Assembly: GCA_029876055.1 (NCBI GenBank)
Contig: CM056879.1
Coordinates: 1,054,001-1,118,000, forward strand
Length of the DNA stretch: 64,000 nt
DNA from: Madurella fahalii
Taxonomy: Eukaryota; Ascomycota; Sordariomycetes; Sordariales
Reading direction: 5' to 3'
Below the pieces are notes generated by a model. The model was not told where the DNA came from, did no database searches, and saw nothing but the letters and a program-made list of their open reading frames with translations. Below, piece by piece: positions 19,842-32,805 of this stretch (position 1 is the first letter of the stretch; every line of letters begins with the position of its first letter). Both the position numbers and the translations under genes were made by a program.

Positions 19842-22800
19842 GAACGAATATACACTTCTATAACCTTATTGAACTATACCCCTAAATCCATTACAGTCGA
19901 TCTCGATACTAGAGCAGAGATTGATATTATCAGTCTAGAGTTCGTAAAGCAGAGGAAACTCCGATAGATCGGGATATAATCACCCTATATTCGGTTTATA
20001 GACTATTATATCGTTAAAGTATTTGGTATTTATAAAGTTCCTTTAGAACTAATAGACTACTAAGGAATTACTAAAAGAATATACATTTCTTATACCGCTA
20101 TCAATTACCCTCTTATTATAAACGATTCCTCTATTCTTCTTAGGATACTAAGTTTAATATCCTATAAGATCTTGTTATACCCAGAAGGGAATTTATAGTA
20201 GTTTATGACGGAATCGGAGCGTATTCAGATTGAAAACCCGAAAAAATTCTTAAAAATATATTGAGGAGAAGTTTATATTTACTCCTTAATATAGTATCTA
20301 GACGTACTAGAGGCGCTTTTTCCAGAGGAGGAAGAGGAGAATACCCCCCGAAAACCTAAAGACATCCTTCCTGAAATCTCAGACTTTATAGATGTTATAA
20401 ACTCCAGTAATATAGATATTCTACCTTCTTTTATAAGCATTAATTATACTATTGATCTACTCCCTAATACTGTTCCTCCTATTGGATCTCTTTACCCTCT
20501 ATTACAATATAAACTTTCGATTTTAGAGGAATATCTACGCGAAAACCTGGCGAAAGGCCGTATTCGTCTATCCCAGAGTTCAGCTACAAGTCCTATCTTA
20601 TTTGTCCTAAAGAAAGATAGTACTCTATGCTTATATATAGATTACTACGGACTCAACCGGATAACGGTTAAGAATCGGTACCCTTTACCGTTAATCTCAG
20701 AACTCTTAGACCGAGTATCCGGAGTAAAGTATTTCATAAAATTAGACCTAAAAGAGGTATACTACCGGATTCGCATCCAAGAAGGAGACGAATAGAAGAC
20801 GGCTTTCCGTACCTGATACGGTCTATTTAAGTATCTTGTTATGCCTTTTAGCCTAATAAATACTCCTATGACCTTCCAAAGTTATATTCAGACTGCTTTA
20901 AAGAGGCTACTTAACGATTGTTATATATATTATTTAGATAACATTTTAATTTTCTCCCTAGACCGGGAAACCTATACGACTTACCTCCGATATATCCTGG
21001 AACAACTGAAAGAAACGTAGTTATACTGTAAGCCCAGCAAGTATTTATTCTATTAGGATAAGGTGGAATTCCTAGATTACGTTCTTACTCTAGAAGGTAT
21101 CGGTATAGACCCGGTATGAATTCAGACTATCTAAGATTAGCCCGAACCCCAATCCTATCGAGACATTTAAGTTTTCTTAGGGTTTTACAACTTTTATCGT
21201 CGGTTTATCCGAAACTTTTTGGATATTGCATTACCGTTAACTCGTTTACTAAAGGGGTTATAGAACGGACGAAAACCGGGATCCCTCCGGTTAGAGGCCG
21301 AAGAGTATATAGTATTTATATAACTTAAGAAGGCTTTCCGAGATATACCGGTCTTATATCATTTTGATTCTGAACTCCCTATCGTTATCGAAATAGATAC
21401 CTCTGACTTTACAATAGGAGCTGTCCTGTCGCAGGCCCCGAAAGGGGGCCGAAAACGTCCCGTTGCGTTCTAGTCGGCGAAGTTTTCTAGACCGGCCTAG
21501 GACTATAGAACTCCTGACAAGGAGATAATGGCTATTATAGAAGCTTTCAAGCATTGGTAACACTATATTGAAGGGAGTTGCTATAAAGTCACTGTGTTTT
21601 CGGATCATAATAACCTATAAAGGTTTATAAAGCAAAACCGATTGAACGGCCGACAGGCTAGATAGTATATATATCTAGCAGAATTTGATTTCACTATTAA
21701 GTATCAGCCTGGGAAGCGAAATCCGGCCGATAGCCCCTTGAGAAGACCAGATTACAAGGACAAAGAACGTCCTAACAGACTCGAATAGATGCCTACTTTT
21801 AAGAGCAAAATTACTTAGGTAAACCGGATTAGAAAGCTAATTGCAGAAAGAAATAAGATTGCCTATTACGCAGAAGAGAGTAAATTAGCTCGTACAAGAA
21901 ACCCTAGCAAATTAGCCAGTACCCGGGTCGGAAAGACGACTACGGAAGGGGTCAAGAGAGCCCACTATATACCAGAGAATAGCGAAGATACTAGTATATA
22001 GGACCCTAGCAAACTAGCTAGTTGGAAACCCGAAATAATAGGTTGTCCCTCAGAAGTCACTGTAGGATCACTAAGTATTTACCTACTAGGACCTCAGGAT
22101 TACCAAGAAGTCGATTGGCTTAGACGGGAACAGATTGTTACTCGTCAATATACAAGAGAGTACGCTCGACTGGAAGCGGTTTATACTATAGAACCGTCGA
22201 AATCTATAAGAGAATTGATTCTAAAGCTACAAGTTACAGATCCGGTGACTCTAAAAATTAAAGAAAGGCTGGTAAGTCCAGCCCGAAACTAGAGAATTTC
22301 GCCCGAATAGGCACTTGGATACGAGTAAGAATTGCTATATTAAGGACAATTGTTCGTCCGGTAGAGCAAGCTATTAAATAGGAGTTACTCCAGCTTTTTT
22401 ATAACGATCCGTTAGCAGGTTATTTTAGTATCGAAAAGACTCTCGAACTGTTATAAAGAAAATACTTCTGGTATAGTATGACCAAAGATATTAAAGACTA
22501 CTGTAGAACCTGCTATACCTGCTAAGTCAACAAAACAAGACGGTATAAGCCGTATAGATTGCTCGAATCGTTGCCGATTCCCATACGACCTTAGAGTGAA
22601 ATTACTATAGATTTCATTGTAGGTTTTCCTGTAGTAAAGAGTTCCAATAGCTCCGAGAAGGACGTAATTCTAGTAGTTGTCGATCGGTATACGAAGATAA
22701 ACCGATTCTTCCTAATGTCCACCACCATCACTAGCTAAGAATTAGCAGAGCTTATTTACAAAGAGATTGAACTCAAGTATAGCCCTATTAATAGTTACGT

Positions 22801-23680
22801 CAGTGATCGAGGTTCTGTTTTTATATTACAGTTTTAGAGCGATTTATATTACCTACAAAAGGTATATAAGCGGCTTTCGACCGCTTTTCATCTATAAACC
22901 GACAGGCAAACGGAGCGAGTAAATCAAACACTTATTTAATACCTCCATTACTTCGTATACCAAAACCAAATTACCTAGGCAAATCTCCTCCTAGAAGCAG
23001 AATTTGTTGTCAATAGTACTGTCAATTCCACAATCAAGATAAGTCCCTTTAAAGTACTAATAGGTTATCAACCTCCAATTTCCCGCCGTATCGAAGGCGA
23101 TATATAAGAGAGGAGGATACCTAGTGCAATTAAAAGAATTGAAAAACTTATTGAGCTGAGAAAACAGTTAGAACAAAATTAGGCTAAAGCTATAGCAGTC
23201 TAGAAACGATATTACAACGAGAAGCATATAAAAAAGGAGTTTAAGAATAGAAGTTTGGTATTATTATCAACCCGGAATTTGAGATTCAAGTTACCGAGGA
23301 AATTAGTACCCAAGTTTATCAGTCTATTTCGTGTTCTAAACCGAGTCGGATCGCTAGCTTATCGTCTAGTATTCCCGGACAAGTACGATCGTTTATATAA
23401 TATATTTCCTATATCAATATTGGAACCGTGGCATAGCCGAAAAGGAGACGATTCGTCCGTAATGCCGATACCAGACCTTAAGGACGACGGAGAGTAGGAA
23501 GTTAAAGAGATTCGAGACGAAAGAAAATTCTAGGGTAAAACCTTCTTTTTAATCAAATAGGCAGGCTGGCCCTCGGAGTATAATCAATAGGTATTAGAGG
23601 AGGATATAACAAATGCACCCAAACTGGTATTACAATTCCAAAAAGCATACGAAAACTAGCGAAAGCGTAGGCAATAAGAT
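19842..23680 (+). pseudogene. Pol of Gypsy element B: protease, RT, RNase H, integrase, chromodomain
   Basis: Domain order read across stops: protease-like VDLDTRAEIDIIS (about 19900); reverse transcriptase with SPILFVLKKD, YIDYYGLNRITVKNRYPLPL, KLDLKEVYYRIRI, MPFSLINTPMTFQ; RNase H with VIEIDTSDFTIGAVLSQAPK (21380-21430) and SAKFSRP; integrase with the Cys pair CRTCYTC (about 22505), ITIDFIVGFP, VVVDRYTK, YVSDRGSVF and ERVNQTL; then a C-terminal chromodomain (EVKEIRDERKF, FFLIK-x-AGWP, about 23498-23580). The RT active site reads Y-L-D-N at 20931-20942 instead of Y-L-D-D, so it is catalytically dead even without the stops. Many stops lie at Trp positions, as expected of RIP. The chromodomain places it among chromoviruses. 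Confidence 0.88.
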
Positions 23681-25361
23681 ATTAATTAATATCTACCTGT
23701 ATAAAGCCATATCCCGGGGTATACCAGACACCAATCCCAACCGAAACACCCTAGAAAAACCCCCGAAAATAATATAAACCTCAGAAAATTGAAGTCGGTA
23801 CTAGCTCTAAGTCAGGAGCCACCTCTATCCAAACCTACTAGGCCTCTGCATCCTCTACATTGGCAGCGATCTCCTCCTTAACCTTTTTAAGAAAACAGCA
23901 CTTAGTACCCGACCAACCTACGAAACCAATATTACTAAGCGATAGACGAGCGATAGACCGTACCTCCTAGGCACGTACCTCAGACTTATACTACGAAAAG
24001 TCAGCGATAATTCAGTAGAAACATAGTAATTGAGACTGATATCGGCATTGCAGCCACAGTTCCGGCTAGGGCAGGACGACTACTACAGGCAGAGTTAGCT
24101 ATACAATACGACTATAGAGCAATATACTATATAAGCTTACTATCGAGATATCAGCGATTTGCATACAAAGACAAGCGAGACAATACACTTACAGAAGACG
24201 GCTTAGTAGTACCGGAAATACCGAATTGGCGGCGATAAGCGGTCTCAGCGGCGTCGAAAGCCCTAACTAGATCTTTAGCAGCAGTAGCGATCTTTTTGCA
24301 GCTACAGCGAGATAGTGCAGAAACTTAAGGGCGATTACCCTCCTCGTCGAGCTCGCCCTCGGCGTCCTCTACGCGATAATCGACGATAGCACGAGCCGCG
24401 TCGATAAGCATCATAAGGTCGACGGAGTCGTTAACCATTCCAGCAGCAGCCTACAATCGTTAGCAAATCCCCCGCCAATCCACCGAAAATATATACAACT
24501 TACCGGCGTACACAACTCTTTCTTTACATTGCAATAGGAGCAACGCGAGGAGGTCGACTACTCGAAAGAATAGTCAATCGTAAGGACCTCGCCGGAACGA
24601 GGGTTAGTATTTTTAAGCGCCGAGCGAATGCATTTCATATACAGTGTAACCTCGGCGGCGGAGGCAGCGAAAGCGTCTATCGCAACGGAAAAGTAGCCGA
24701 AGCGATAACAAGAAGAGAGAGAGAGAGAGAGAGGAAGAGAGAAAGAGAGGGAGAGAGAGGCGAGGACGGGCAGCAAGCTACATATAGGAGTAGAGCGAAA
24801 AGCAAGCGAAATAACGTATAGAAGAGAGCCTGAAGAAGAAAAGTTTTGGAAAAGGTAGGAGAGGAGAGGGGTATTTATACCCGAGGAGAAACGGCTAATG
24901 TACATCTATAAATTTGCAACTATATACAAGCCTTACGATTGAGCAGTCGTATAATCTTTATACGTTTTGAAGTTGCAAGGACAATAAGTAAGTTCGGATG
25001 GAAATCCGGACGATTCGGCCGTAATTCGGATCTCAGGCCCGAACCGGGAAAGTAGGACTTCGGAGCCGCGAATCCTACTACAGCCGGACAACCGGCCAAA
25101 CTTTTCCCGAAAACCTCCCGACTATAAGACAACTCACTCCTCACCCTAAACCATCGTTTCTCCTTTCCTACTATACAGCTCGTTAGAGCGGATAGACTAT
25201 AAGGTCTACCGGTTCGACACTTATCTATTTGCACGGCTACAAACAGCACTCGACATACACCTGATATCCACCCGATATCATCCTAAGTCTTACCCCCTAA
25301 GTTCAGACGATCCTCAGCAGTAAAGAACCTGAAGACAGGTTCTATAGAGGGGAGGATAATT
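23681..25361. other. 3' non-Pol part of Gypsy element B
   Basis: Contains Ser/Ala-rich scraps, a GA microsatellite (24712-24762) and a minus-strand open frame 24905-24558 rich in Ser/Leu that comes from the GA run and looks spurious. No second conserved protein is recognised. Confidence 0.4.
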
Positions 25362-25619
25362 TATAACAAGAGTCTCTGGACGAAAGTCAGGAGAACCCAC
25401 CGAATGATACTAGATAATATCACGATACAGGATAGATAAGAACCCCGTAAGGGAACTCTATCATACAAGGCACTTCTAATCCATAAGGATCAGTTTCTAT
25501 ATAGTCAATGACAATAGGAGGCTGTTCATAAAGCTATCGCCTACTAATCGAACCCTTTTCAATACTGAGACATCGTAGTCCATCTCTCTCAACGTATTCC
25601 CAGAACAACCCCCTTTACA

Positions 25620-27564
25620 ATAGGATGTTAAACTTAGTATCCTAAGAAGAATAGGGGAATCGTTTATAACAAGGGGGTAATTGATAGCGGTATAAGAAAT
25701 GCATATTCTCTTAATAATTCCTTAGCAGTCTATCAGCTCTAAAGGAACTTTATAAATACCAAATACTTCAACGATATAATAATCTATGAACTGAATATAG
25801 GGTAATTGCATCCCGATCTATCAGAATTTCCTCTACTTTACAAACTCTAGACTAATAATATTAATCTCTACTCCAGTATCGAGATCAACTATAATGGATT
25901 TAAGGATATAGTTTAACAAGGTTACAGAAGTATATATTCGTTCTTTGACTGGAACCCCTAGTATATTATCTTTACCAATGTAATCGGAGTTTATATCCAC
26001 CGGTATCTGCTGTTTCCCCGCTAATTTAGGTACGATCCCCTACCTCGGTAACTGGGGTACCTAGTAGTTTTATTCACTGATACTCCCTTTTATAGGCAGT
26101 TATTAGCAAAATAGGTGTTACTGCTATAAATAAAATAAGTTAAAGGGTTTCCCTGACTATCTATAGGGTTCAACTGATTGAAATAAGATAGGGTTAATAT
26201 AGAATAGTCGTTAGATTTCGTATATAGCGTCGTTAACTATATATTTCGTTGGTAATAACAGGATGATAACACTCTTCGAGGATAAAATAACGATTTGTAG
26301 GTTGGGGAAGAACGCGATAAAGGAGAAGAATAAAAAGGATATCAGGACAAATGCTTAGGGACTTCCTAAGTTTTTTAGTGCTGGAAACTATACTAAATTT
26401 AGGTAGTAAATTAAACTATCTCTTCCCGAGTCTCTAGCTTGTTATAGATATATAAGTCGATATAGTTACTAATTACGGACGAAAGCTTCGTATAAAAGGT
26501 AAGAGTACAAACCTTTTCGTCCTACTTCGGGAATTGGGCTTTAAGGGATTCCAAATACTAATGAAAGTCTAAAGGAAACTGGTTTTCTCGTTATTTAGTA
26601 TTATTAAGCTGCTTTATAATAGTAGATTCTTAATCTATAAGATCTCGAATACAATTTAGTATCTAATCTTCAAACGTTTTCCAGTCGTTTTCGGCCTCTT
26701 ATTATATATCTGTCAGAAGATTGTTGCAATAACTGTACTATCGATTACAAAGACATTCTTCTATTTAATCTAAAGCGAAAAGGATCCGGTTTATACCCGT
26801 TTTAAACCGTTTCGGTCTCCTATAAATACTCGCTATAGATCTTAGAGCTATTCTAAAACGGCGTCGATAGGTAGTGTTATTAGGGAGCTGAATTAGATAC
26901 TTTACCTTAATCGCCTTTCGGTCCTTATTATAGTTACTAGAACTTACTGAAGGAGAACGATATCACCTGCATTTCAATAAGGATTTGCCTAGTAAGATGC
27001 CTAGCTTCTAAAGCAAACCCTCTTCTTATTCTCGTAGTTATTTTAGCGTTTCCAGTTACTATATCCGAAGACAGATTGATTCCAATAAGTTATTATAGTA
27101 AGGAGCTTGATACGGAACCCGGGAGTCCGAAAGGGTATACGAAGATATGCGAGGTCGAAATCTTGGTTATTCCGACTGATAAAGGCGTATAGGATTTATA
27201 GGTGATTAGGAGGTGTTTTCCCCTAGACTCGACTCTACTCCCAGCTCATAGGAGATACTTATCGTAAGTACTATCTCGGCTAACGGTAGAATAGAAGGAT
27301 TAGAATTATAAAGGGGGTTGTTCTAGGAATACATTAAGGGAGATGGACTACAATATCTCAGTACCGAAAAGGATTCGATTAGTAGGCGATAGCTTTACGA
27401 ATAGCCTCCTATTATCATTGACTATACAGAGACTGATCTTTACGGATCAAAAGTTCCCTACGTAAGAGGGTTTCCTACGGGGTTCTTATCTACCCTAGTA
27501 CAGTAATATCATCTACCGTTATTCAGCCGGTTCCCCCAGTCTAGCCCAGAAAGCTCTCGTTACA
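25620..27564 (-). mobile_element. inverted 5' part of a third Gypsy copy (C): LTR plus gag to protease region
   Basis: The minus strand carries an LTR 27564-27307 (start TGTAACGAGAGC, RIP-altered end) followed by the same leader and gag as element B. It breaks off at 25620, where its sequence corresponds to about position 20165 of element B. The break abuts the 3' LTR of B directly. The right part of copy C (RT to 3' LTR) is absent on both sides. Confidence 0.85.
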
Positions 27565-27565
27565 A

Positions 27566-28440
27566 CGGCCTAGGTACTAAGTTCAACGAAATACACTTCG
27601 ATTACTTCAAGCAGGCTATTGACTATATCACTAAGACCAAGGGGACCTATTAGTAGCCTAGTCCCATCGTATAGTCTTTCAGTAAAGCTAACAATCTTAT
27701 AGATACTATCTTGGATCCGTATAACTATATACGTTACAACGACCTATCCTCTCAGCCTTTCAGCGGCAGTATAATCGGCAATACGTCAGATCCTATAATG
27801 GCTACTATAGAGCAATTCGGTGCATTCTAGAGCGAGCTCGCCAAATGCTTTACCGACAACGAAAAGGTCATCTTCAGGCTAATAAATGAGCCGTACGATA
27901 TAGCAAGCTCCCTACTCCTCTCTAGTCTATAGACCGCTATCAACGCTATCCAGGCCTCGGGTACCAAGAACCTTATCATCACGCCGGGCAACGCCTAGTC
28001 TAGTGGCCACTACTGGACTAAAGACGGAGCCGAGGCTAACAGTAACTGGATCTATAAACTTAGCGACCCAGAGGGCAACCTGGCCGTCGATATCCACGAG
28101 TACCTCGACAAGGACTTCAGCAGTAGCCACCTAGCGTACACATATAACCCGACAACCAACCTAGCAGGTATAACAGCCTAGCTACAGAAGTATAAACTCA
28201 AGGCGTTTATTACCGAGTTTAGGGGGTCCAATACGACAGCGACTATGCTGAACGGCCTCCTGGACTATATAGTGCAGAACGACGAGCATATCAGGTGGAC
28301 GACGTAGGCGGCAGAGCTGTTCTGGAGGTCTAACAGCCCGTGCTACACCGACTAGAGATAGTACAGCAGCTTGGAGCCCGGCAGTAAGGCGGCGGATAGC
28401 GGGCCGAGCCTATACGATACTGTCTAGCTGCCCGTACTAT
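27566..28440 (+). pseudogene. GH5 endoglucanase (cellulase) pseudogene, N-terminus removed at a Gypsy LTR
   Basis: Read through stops, the frame gives NEIHFDYFKQAIDYITKTKG, LDPYNYIRYND, FRLINEPYDI (the Asn-Glu-Pro with the acid/base Glu), NLIITPGNA, LAVDIHEYLDKDF, KAFITEFRGSN (the nucleophile Glu of I-T-E-F-G-G), LFWRSNSPC and SLEPGSKAADSGPSLYDTV. This is the second half and core of a GH5 endo-beta-1,4-glucanase. TAG replaces Trp at most conserved Trp sites (F-stop-SELAK, NA-stop-SSGHYW, TA-stop-LQKY, DTV-stop-LPVL), a RIP pattern; both catalytic Glu remain. Reading starts two bases after the LTR of copy C, so the signal peptide and first part are lost. Confidence 0.85.
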
Positions 28441-30125
28441 AGAAGAAAGTGCTGGCGAAGCTATAGTAGGAAGGGCACACCAGTATAAAGGGTAGGACGC
28501 TGAAGGAGAAGCCGTAGACAGTTAATGGGCTTGTATACCGTTAGAGCGTGCCTAAGGTCCTGGAGCTTTAGCTATTATTTTTATTTTTATTTTTATTTTA
28601 TTTTTATTGCTAACATCTTCGTATGAAAAATCGTGTTGTCAATATGTGATTGGCGGTGATTTCGATGGACTTTGCCGGCCAAGAGTAGATACTAAGGACG
28701 ATAGAGGCTTTGCTATGCTTAATCGCCTATAGCGCTCCTGAAACATTGCTGTTATACCTCCTAGAATAGATCGACGAGACCTGGGGCAGCTCCTCTCGAT
28801 ACGGACGTCGGGTCTAGGTCGTTGAGATAAGCGAACCTACAAAAACTCTAAAATAAGTGCGAAATGCCGGTTCTGAAATGGGATTGATCGAGAAGGGGAT
28901 AAGCGATAATAGGGACTGTAGATGAGGCAGCTTGTGACAGTTCGATGCAATTATAGTACTGTAGCACTGGGGGCGTGGCTAGCCCGAGGGTGGAATTGCC
29001 GCGTCTCACTGCCTAAACAACTGAGGTCACTCTACTGATGCTCCTTTCTCCGTCTCCTATTCTGACAACGGCTGGCTAGCTGTTTCCATACTCCTACAAA
29101 CACAAGGCTCTTCTTTACTTGGCTGCCTACAAAGAGATAGAGCGTAAATCGGAGGACTCAACAACCACTATCGGTTATCACGCTACCTGTGTGGCAAAAC
29201 ACCGAACCGCCGAGGAAATAAGCGGGATACCGTCATGAGATAATATAACTTCTGGCCAAAAGGCTCTCCTAGCCTATCGGCACGTCCGATTGGTTAGCGG
29301 TCGTAAATCGTACGCCGGAACGCTCCCTATCCAAGTACGATATGGCTAACATTCTGACCATAGCTTTTAGTAGTCTCGGATATGATAAAAGCTCGGCCAA
29401 CCGATTGTATATAGCATCCGACCTACGTAATTAGACTGTGTGCAGCAGTAGCTAGCTGACTATTGCTGCTGTCGGAAAGCCTATTTTCCAGCCCTCGCAA
29501 CCAGGGCCTGGGACCCGACTAGAGCTAGAGCTAGAGCTATTCGTATAGATATAGAGCCGGTCTATACGGATCATCCCAACTTCTACACTACGGAGCACGG
29601 CAGGCACTTTTAAGGAAAGTCGCTCTTCCAACGGGGACATAGACGTTGCGCTATTAGGAGCCAGGAATACCCTGGCCCGCCCACGAGCTGACGACAAGCC
29701 TCTATCGACTTTGCTGCAACCCCAACGCGCTTAGGAGCTTAGTCTAGCACGTACCTACTCCGAAACAAGGGAAAAGCTACTAGGGATGCCGGCAAACCTT
29801 ATTACCGTTTTGTAGCCCTTTTAACTCGCCTTACCCATCTGAAATGTCCAAAATATTATATTATAGACCCCGGACACTCTCCGTCTAGGGCCGGATCTAT
29901 ATCCTTACAGCCTATCCGTCTAGGACGTAATAGACGCCTAGTGCTCTACGGTCTAAAAGGTTAGTAACCGCTTCTCGTCCGTTCCAGTCTTTTCTCTTAG
30001 TTATCTCTCTCTTTCTCTTCTGGCCTATATTATACTGGACTCTTTCGTCCCTTCTCTTTAGACCAATTGAACTTGGTATAGGTGGCTGGCAGATTTACTT
30101 CGAGTCTGCTATCATCCCCCCCTGA
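28441..30125. other. RIP-altered DNA without recognised gene
   Basis: Holds an (ATTTT)n-like run at 28573-28611 just after the GH5 relic and GAGCTA repeats near 29520-29540. Stops occur in all frames; some protein-like scraps on the plus strand near 29180-29330 (KALLAYRHVRLV) are not identifiable. Confidence 0.35.
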
Positions 30126-31290
30126 CTTGCCTTATCGCCTGTCATGCCTCTTAGTATACTGCGCTTCTCTACCCTTATTGCATCGCGTTTTCGAGAGTAG
30201 ATCAGTCTCCGCCAGGTATCTATAAGCTAGAAACGGCAGTTAAAGATGCCCTTTCAACTCTAGTTCGTCGACGTCTCAGCTGTTGCCCTCCTTATTCTTT
30301 ACTCTCTCCTACTAAATTAGGGAGAGTCTGCTGCAGTACAGAGCCGAGCCGTCTATATATCCTACGACTATACAAATCTACTAGCCAAATTCTTCCCGAA
30401 TAACACTACCGGCGTCCTTAATACTATACTAGCTATTATTTCTATCTCGTTAGAGACGGTTCGCCGCTTGATCCCTCCTCAGTATAGTATCCTCGAAAGA
30501 GTATACTACTCCCTCATACCTGACTTTCCCGATAGTATATACTCGGTTATAGTCCAGGCCATATATAACTACGATATCCAATTCTGTATATACGGTATCA
30601 CGATCGATAACTTCTCGGTCAGTATCTTAGGCCACTTAGGTTGCAATTAGTATATACTAACCAGTGTTTACAGCGTATAGGATTCGAGTTCCATTCCTAG
30701 ACCTCGTCGGTAACGGTTATTCCTCGTTCCGCTGGACGCTGGCGTAACTTATTAGTGCTTCCAACGATATCGCCTTAGAGGGTTCTCGGGTATATAGCAC
30801 GGTAGTCTCTCCGGCCGAGTACAAACCGCTCTATAACGTATACCGGTCGTTAGCTAACAGCGCTATATACTTCAAGGGCTCGAGTCTAACCTCATCCGAA
30901 TTTATCGAGCTGGAGATAATACGGCTTACTAGCCCTACCTTCAGCCCCTATCCACTAGAAGTATTCAAGAACATTACGAACCAGCCTACCTTTGCGAATA
31001 CAACCTCGTACGACAATATGATCCGACTGTTAAATACTATAATGTCAGTAGACGAATACACGCTAGTACCAGTTCGAGGTAGGGTTCAGGCTCGGACCTT
31101 CCCGTTTTAGGGAGCTGAAAGGGAGTAGACCGAGGTATACGGCGTGCAAGTGGCGACGCCCTTTATCGAGAATAACTATCTCGACTGCCGGATAATGACG
31201 GGCTACTCGGGGACCGGCGGGCCGGGCGACTCGTTTATACAAGGTTCTAGTTATAATCACGAACTACGATAAAACTTAATGATACCCGGT
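30126..31290 (+). pseudogene. decayed gene of unknown family (two coding-looking blocks)
   Basis: One frame gives TNLLAKFFPNNTTGVLNTIL, DFPDSIYSVIVQAIYNYDIQ and ITIDNFSVSILGHLGCN before a stop at 30648. After an apparent intron a second block reads VPFLDLVGNGYSSFRW, EGSRVYSTVVSPAEYKPLYN, EVFKNITNQPTFANTTS and GVQVATPFIENNYLDC (30680-31190). The residue content and several N-x-S/T sites suggest a secreted or membrane protein. I do not recognise the family. TAA/TAG stops and TA-rich codons point to RIP. Confidence 0.45.
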
Positions 31291-32724
31291 ATGAGGCGGT
31301 ATGTATAGGTGAAGCTGCCCCATTGCCATAAGAAGAATAAAAACGACAACAAACACTAAGTTTGCTGTCTCAGCAACCCCAGTATACCAACCGCTGGGCA
31401 TTGCTATAGCTGATCACACAATGATACCCATGGGTTGGATTTGCACCAACATTATCTACCTAGCATTTGAGGCAGTTCTGGTAAGGCGACAGAACAGTCC
31501 CCGAAGGATGCAAGTGGATACAATTTTGACCGACCCTATCTTAGACTCTAAATGTAGCACCTTTTGCAGTCCCAACCCGGCCCGTGCTTAGACACCGTAG
31601 AAACTCCTATATCCACCGGCCCCCGAGAGTTGCACCAATACCCAATATCAAACTCCACAAAACCAAAGCTTTCCAAGAAAAAAGAGCCAATGTAACGCCC
31701 GTCTATTCTGGTATCATGCCTGCCTAAGATAACCCTTGTCTTTCCGGTTGTCTATCAAATTCGAAAAATGCAGCTTCGTCTTTTCCTCAATCAGTCCCGG
31801 CATACAGTCGGGTTCTACAAAGGTCGGGATAAAGAATTTTGATGAAGAGGATCTCCCGCCCAAAACCCAAGACTTGGCACCCAAGACGATTTCAGGACTC
31901 CTCCGAGATCAATGCCAAGTCTATATAGATGCTTGCGCCGCGCAGAAAAAGATAGGTGACCGGAATCGTCGGTAAGCAGAGACCGCCGTATTCGCATCAC
32001 CGGCAGACGATGACCTTGTGAGTCCCGTAGCTGACTCTCGGTAGCGAGTTCCGCGCTGGTGGAACATCACGTCCCCGATAACTTTAACAGCCCCCAATCC
32101 GATCCGTGTCCCAATACCCACGTCGGCAGGCCCTCATATATCGATTGGTATTCATGTCTTTACGCTCGTAGTCTACAATCGCCTCCTGCTCTTGACGAGG
32201 GGCAGCGTACACTGGATGATCCTGATGACGGAGCGGGAGAGGCTCCGCCTGAGGGGCACCGCCCGGAACATTATCGGATAGAGGAAAGAAGAAAGGAAGA
32301 GGCAAGAAAAAAGAAAACAAAATCGACTAGCGATAACCTCTACCGAGAGAGACGAAGAAAACGAAATAGCAGCACCGGCTGAACTACGATGGACTTTATG
32401 TTTGTTTGATCTGACGGCCTATATAGGAGCGACGGTGACCCGACCCGTGCGGGACGTACAAGTGTTTAAGAAGCCGTGGCCGAAACGCTGCTTATTGCGG
32501 TTGGCGTGTGGTCACTAACACCATTTTGGCTGGCGTTGGTAAGGGATTTGAAGGATTACCCAGATCGCGACCGCTAAGCTCGGCCGAAGAGCCTTAAAAT
32601 AGGGTTCTGCGAGCGGCGCTGGCCGACGCCGCACCGTTTGGGTTGTTGCGAGAGAGTTTGCTGCGGGTGCGAAGCCTACCATAGGGCTGTGCCGCACTCT
32701 ACAAAGCCATATTAGATGTAATGT
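31291..32724. other. no supported gene
   Basis: Open frames at 31736-31975 and 32059-32382 (Lys/Arg/Glu-rich end) lack recognisable motifs and good context. Composition returns toward GC balance here. Confidence 0.3.
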
Positions 32725-32725
32725 G

Positions 32726-32805
32726 AGACGAATCTGGGCTCACGAAATTTCCTCTTCGTACCGCGCGCACGTGACATTGCTCACCCTGGCTCAGGCTCGG
32801 CTCAG
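32726..32805. repeat. dispersed 80-bp repeat, copy 1
   Basis: GAGACGAATCTGGGCTCAC...GCTCAGGCTCGGCTCAG. A close copy lies at 39061-39141. Both sit beside family-3 LTR-like repeats, so they may be parts of one larger decayed element. Confidence 0.8.

Larger units (their letters stand above)
18248..25619 (+). mobile_element. Gypsy-type LTR retrotransposon with chromodomain (copy B), RIP-degraded
   Basis: 5' LTR 18248-18498 and 3' LTR 25362-25619, about 250 bp each, with starts TGTAACGAGAG and TATAACAAGAG and ends CCCTTTACA. A purine-rich tract (AGAGGGGAGGATAAT) lies just before the 3' LTR. Gag and Pol lie between, followed by about 1.7 kb of 3' DNA with a GA-rich microsatellite (24712-24762). 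The left flank is copy A's leader and the right flank is an inverted copy C, so no matching target duplication is seen. The element cannot be active: Pol is full of stops. Confidence 0.88.

Noticed and set aside
24558..24905. 115-codon minus frame, Ser/Leu-rich
   Set aside because: Arises from a GA microsatellite in the 3' part of the Gypsy element; no conserved motif.
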